A DNA stretch of 15,281 bases, taken from contig JBKHDD010000119.1 of the NCBI GenBank assembly GCA_046541515.1, positions 1 to 15,281 on the forward strand, read 5' to 3'. The translations under genes were made by a program, and so were the position numbers. The DNA is from CAYFVR01 sp046541515 (GTDB taxonomy: Bacteria > Desulfobacterota > Desulfobacteria > Desulfobacterales > Desulfococcaceae). This document shows positions 13,028 to 15,281 of this stretch, in pieces. A model generated the notes under the pieces. The model was not told the DNA's origin, did not search any database, and saw nothing but the letters and a program-made list of their open reading frames with translations. Position 1 is the first letter of the stretch; every line of letters starts with the position of its first letter.

Positions 13028-13987
13028 TCAGTTGAGGCCGGAGGGGGTAAAGACCAACGCCACGGTGTAATCGTCCAGCCCCGGAGGAAGGGGCGGAAGC
13101 GGATTGGCCTTCCGGACGGCGCGATAGGCGGAATCGTCGAGCAACGCGTGGCCCGAGCGCTTTTCGAACCAGACGTCGCTGATCCCGCCGTCGGACCGGA
13201 CCCGTGCCACCACCACGGCGCGAAGTTCGCCACCCCGGGACGGATTGCCCGAAAAGGCCCAGTTTTGCTCCACCTTGTTGCGCACCTGGGCCTTGTATAC
13301 GTCGCTCACTCCGCCCGAAACCCTGGGCCGAGGCGCTTTCCCGGCGCCGGCGCGCGAGCCGTTGGATCGGGACGCCGGGGCGGATGCCACCCTTTTTTGA
13401 ATGCTCTGGATGGCCTTTTGGATGGACTCGGCCCGGGCGTTGTCCGGGATCACGGCGGGCCGCTCGATCTCCCCGGGCTTGGCGGTACGGGGGTCCGGCC
13501 GTTTGAGGATCGGTTCCGGCGGGGTTTCGGCCGGCGCGGGGGATGCCGCCGGCGGCGGTTCGGGCGCGTCTTTCATCGCCATCGTCTCTTGAACCGGCGG
13601 AGGCGGGGGCGCGGGGGCCGGCTCCGGCGGAGTTTCGGGCGCCGGCGCCGGAAATTCTTCCGCCAGCGGGACCTCCGGGGAAACCGGCTCCGAGGCCGGC
13701 ATTTCGGCGACGTCTTCCGCGGTCACCAGCGGCACGTCCTCGGTCATGTCCGCCGTCGGAGCGGGGGCGGAGGGCCCCGACGGTTCGGGCAGACTGACCA
13801 TGTCCACGGTGATGACGGAACCCGGCGTGATCACCGGTTTCCGACGAAACATGTGGGGCGCGCCCAGGACGAAGGCGACCAAGGCCAGATGCAACAAAAC
13901 GGACCCGCCGACGAAAAGCGCCAAACGGCCCGGACGGCTTTCGGGATCTTCCATGCCGAACGTGCCGGCGAATGCCGAAAGGTTCAT
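13028..13987 (-). CDS. tolA: TolA/TonB-like energy transducer of the Tol system
   Basis: A 319-residue inner-membrane protein. The single membrane segment (about 21-43, RLALFVGGSVLLHLALVAFV) carries the Ser-x3-His motif (Ser29, His33) that in TolA and TonB contacts the proton-driven stator. A long periplasmic Pro/Glu/Ala-rich region (about 65-190) takes the place of the Ala/Lys helical domain of enteric TolA and looks more like TonB. The C-terminal TonB/TolA domain (about 228-319) contains VYKAQVRNKVEQNWAF, VVVARVRSDGGISDVWFE and SAYRAVRKANPLPPLP. Position between tolR and tolB implies the TolA role: transmitting TolQR motion to TolB-Pal. The start shares ATGA with the tolR stop (13984-13987). 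Confidence 0.93.
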   Translation of the reverse strand: MNLSAFAGTFGMEDPESRPGRLALFVGGSVLLHLALVAFVLGAPHMFRRKPVITPGSVITVDMVSLPEPSGPSAPAPTADMTEDVPLVTAEDVAEMPASEPVSPEVPLAEEFPAPAPETPPEPAPAPPPPPVQETMAMKDAPEPPPAASPAPAETPPEPILKRPDPRTAKPGEIERPAVIPDNARAESIQKAIQSIQKRVASAPASRSNGSRAGAGKAPRPRVSGGVSDVYKAQVRNKVEQNWAFSGNPSRGGELRAVVVARVRSDGGISDVWFEKRSGHALLDDSAYRAVRKANPLPPLPPGLDDYTVALVFTPSGLN

Positions 13988-14442
13988 GCGCCGGTCTCCT
14001 CCGCCGTCTCAGCCGATTCCGCGGGGGAGCCGGATTCTCCGGCCGATTCGGTCACCATGCCCAGCTTCTGGACGCCGGCCCCCTTGATTTCGGCCATGAC
14101 GCGCATGGCGGTTCCGTAGTTCACGGCCCGATCCGCCCGAAAGAAAACGCTCCGCTCCGCCCGATCGGACATCATGTCGGCCAGGGTGGCGCGCAGGGAT
14201 TCCAGCGGCAGATCCTCGTCGTTGATGAACACCCGTCCTTCGGCGTCCAGGGTAACCACCACCTGATCGGTTTCCGACTCCAGCGGATCGGACACCGCCT
14301 GGGGCAGGTTGACGTCCACGCCTTGGCTGACCTGGGCGGAAACCATGAAAATGATGAGCAGCACCAGCATCACGTCAACGAAGGGGGTGATGTTGATTTC
14401 CGAGACCAGCCGGAGGCCGTCTCGATCGGAATCAAAGGCCAT
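13984..14442 (-). CDS. tolR: Tol-Pal system protein TolR (ExbD family)
   Basis: A 152-residue protein with a cytoplasmic start, VSEINITPFVDVMLVLLIIF, and one membrane segment (about 20-38). Asp23 is the conserved proton-carrying residue of the ExbD/TolR family. A periplasmic domain (about 45-135) follows, with VVVTLDAEGRVFINDEDL and FFRADRAVNYGTAMRVMAEI. An acidic Ser/Glu/Ala tail (SAGESGSPAESAETAEETGA) is an addition beyond the core domain. Start and stop both overlap neighbours: the ATG at 14442 shares one base with the tolQ stop (TAATG), and the stop overlaps the tolA start by 4. Confidence 0.98.
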   Translation of the reverse strand: MAFDSDRDGLRLVSEINITPFVDVMLVLLIIFMVSAQVSQGVDVNLPQAVSDPLESETDQVVVTLDAEGRVFINDEDLPLESLRATLADMMSDRAERSVFFRADRAVNYGTAMRVMAEIKGAGVQKLGMVTESAGESGSPAESAETAEETGA

Positions 14443-15143
14443 TAGGCGGCTTTCTCCTTGGCCGGCAGAATATCCATTTCAACGATATTCTGAAAGTCGG
14501 CCGAAAAATTTTCCAGTTCCGATTCAATCGCCCGAATCCGCTGCATGAAGTAGTTGAACGCGATGACCGAGGGAATGGCGACGCCGAGGCCGGCGGCGGT
14601 GGTGGAGAGGGCGTCGGCAATGCCGGGCACCACCACCGCCAGACTCACCGTGCCGGTAACGCCGATGCCCTGAAGCGATTCCATGATGCCCCACACCGTG
14701 CCGAACAGGCCGATGAAAGGGGTGGTGTTGCCCGCCGTGGCCAGAAACGGAACCATGGTTGCCAGACGGGAAACCTCGGTGTGCACGGCGCGGCGAAGGG
14801 TTCGGCGCATGCGGCCCATTCCGTCGAACCGCTGGCCCAGCGGCGCGCCGTTTTCCGGAGCGGGCCGGGCGGCCGGTTCGATTTTTTTCAGTTCAAGATA
14901 ACCGATGCAGAAGATTCTGGCAAGGGGACTGCGCTCCAGCTCCCGGGCCTCCTTGTAGGCGATGGACAGATCCCGGCTTTCCCAGAAAACTTCCAGAAAG
15001 TATTCGGAATCCTTCGTGGCCCGACGAAGGGCGGCGAACTTGATCAGAATAATGGTCCACGTGGTAATCGAAAAAAAAAGCAGCATCAGCAAAACAAATT
15101 GGATCATCAGGCTGTTGCTGGCGAAACTCCGAAGGATGTCCAT
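14442..15143 (-). CDS. tolQ: Tol-Pal system protein TolQ (MotA/ExbB family)
   Basis: A 233-residue inner-membrane protein, usual length. Three membrane segments are visible: about 12-34 (QFVLLMLLFFSITTWTIILI), 129-153 (VPFLATAGNTTPFIGLFGTV) and 168-195 (GIADALSTTAAGLGVAIPSV). The last two contain the conserved Thr and Gly/Ala-rich faces that form the pentameric proton channel around TolR. The cytoplasmic loop (35-125) is basic and helical. It is the first gene of the Tol operon. The ATG at 15143 is preceded by GGGGAC 6 bases away, a moderate ribosome-binding sequence. A promoter and a terminator-like hairpin lie upstream. Confidence 0.98.
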   Translation of the reverse strand: MDILRSFASNSLMIQFVLLMLLFFSITTWTIILIKFAALRRATKDSEYFLEVFWESRDLSIAYKEARELERSPLARIFCIGYLELKKIEPAARPAPENGAPLGQRFDGMGRMRRTLRRAVHTEVSRLATMVPFLATAGNTTPFIGLFGTVWGIMESLQGIGVTGTVSLAVVVPGIADALSTTAAGLGVAIPSVIAFNYFMQRIRAIESELENFSADFQNIVEMDILPAKEKAA

Positions 15144-15180
15144 GCTTCGTCCCCATGCGACCGAGGTTGGGTGTCCGGCG

Positions 15181-15210
15181 AAAAAAAACCCCGGAAATCG
15201 GAATCCGGGG
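15181..15210 (-). terminator. Intrinsic terminator in the tolQ leader (candidate attenuator)
   Basis: On the minus strand CCCCGGA (15210-15204) and TCCGGGG (15195-15189) pair around an 8-base loop and are followed by eight T residues (15188-15181). This is a textbook Rho-independent terminator. It lies 37 bases before the tolQ start codon and downstream of a promoter on the same strand, so it would stop a short leader RNA of about 48 bases. It could instead end a gene beyond the window if the promoter is not used. Confidence 0.8.
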
Positions 15211-15233
15211 ACCGCGAATTCTTTAAAGGGGTT

Positions 15234-15262
15234 ACGCTATACCAAGGGCTGGAGGGTGTCAA
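15234..15262 (-). promoter_or_regulatory. Predicted sigma70-type promoter of the Tol operon
   Basis: On the minus strand a perfect -35 box TTGACA (complement of 15257-15262) is followed by TATAGC (complement of 15236-15241, 15-base spacer) or TAGCGT (complement of 15234-15239, 17-base spacer). Transcription would start near 15228, about 85 bases before the tolQ ATG and upstream of the leader terminator. Confidence 0.6.
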
Positions 15263-15281
15263 CCGGTTTGGACCGGAAGTG

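Noticed and set aside
12997..13233. Upstream extension of tolB by 79 codons
   Set aside because: The extension overlaps the TolA-like gene, has no family similarity, and the ATG at 12996 begins a clear signal peptide after GGGAGG.
12995..14119. Long plus-strand open frame opposite the tolA and tolR genes
   Set aside because: Its Arg/Gly-rich product mirrors the Pro/Ala/Glu-rich codons on the other strand; no independent evidence of a gene.

Overview
This is a GC-rich stretch of a Gram-negative bacterial chromosome. It carries a complete Tol-Pal operon, two outer-membrane-type lipoproteins, a bactofilin and an L,D-transpeptidase. The Pro-rich TonB-like protein in the TolA position, the gene content and the base composition suggest a deltaproteobacterium (Desulfobacterota). 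That assignment is inference, because no rRNA or other taxonomic marker is present. I see no mobile elements, CRISPR arrays, tRNAs or prophage genes; the window reads as core chromosome. No stretch over 300 bases lacks a gene; the largest gaps are 2642-2809 and 15144-15281, and both look regulatory.

Layout. (1) 1-1738, plus strand: the 3' part of an unrecognised single-pass membrane protein, a very strong intrinsic terminator, then a crotonase-family protein that lacks both canonical catalytic glutamates (ECHDC3-like). (2) 1771-2641, minus strand: rpsI and rplM (ribosomal proteins S9 and L13). (3) 2642-2809: a compact divergent control region with overlapping -10 boxes, a 10-bp inverted repeat flanking both promoters, and an intrinsic-terminator-like hairpin in the rplM leader. 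(4) 2810-4266, plus strand: a CYTH-domain protein and an endonuclease/exonuclease/phosphatase-family protein, coupled by a 4-nt overlap. (5) 4256-7019, minus strand: a bactofilin, a single-pass protein with a Pro-rich periplasmic stalk, and a YkuD L,D-transpeptidase with two NTF2-like repeats; this looks like a cell-wall or cell-shape module. (6) 7016-10040, minus strand: ruvC-ruvA-ruvB (Holliday-junction processing) followed by an S-adenosylmethionine hydrolase of the DUF62 family, with successive overlaps. (7) 10141-15143, minus strand: tolQ-tolR-tolA/tonB-tolB-pal-ybgF, the envelope-constriction machine. (8) 15144-15281: a candidate tolQ promoter and another leader terminator hairpin.

From 15143 down to 4256 every gene lies on the minus strand with small gaps or overlaps, so tolQ to bactofilin could be one very long transcription unit or several nested ones. 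I found no obvious intrinsic terminator inside it. The Tol proteins couple the proton motive force to outer-membrane and peptidoglycan dynamics. The bactofilin/L,D-transpeptidase group plausibly acts on the same peptidoglycan layer. The ruv block sits between these two envelope modules.

I see no wholly new defence or mobile system. The most interesting signals are the rplM/CYTH divergent regulatory region, the promoter-plus-terminator leader of tolQ, the catalytically atypical crotonase, and the bactofilin-linked stalk protein and tandem-NTF2 transpeptidase.
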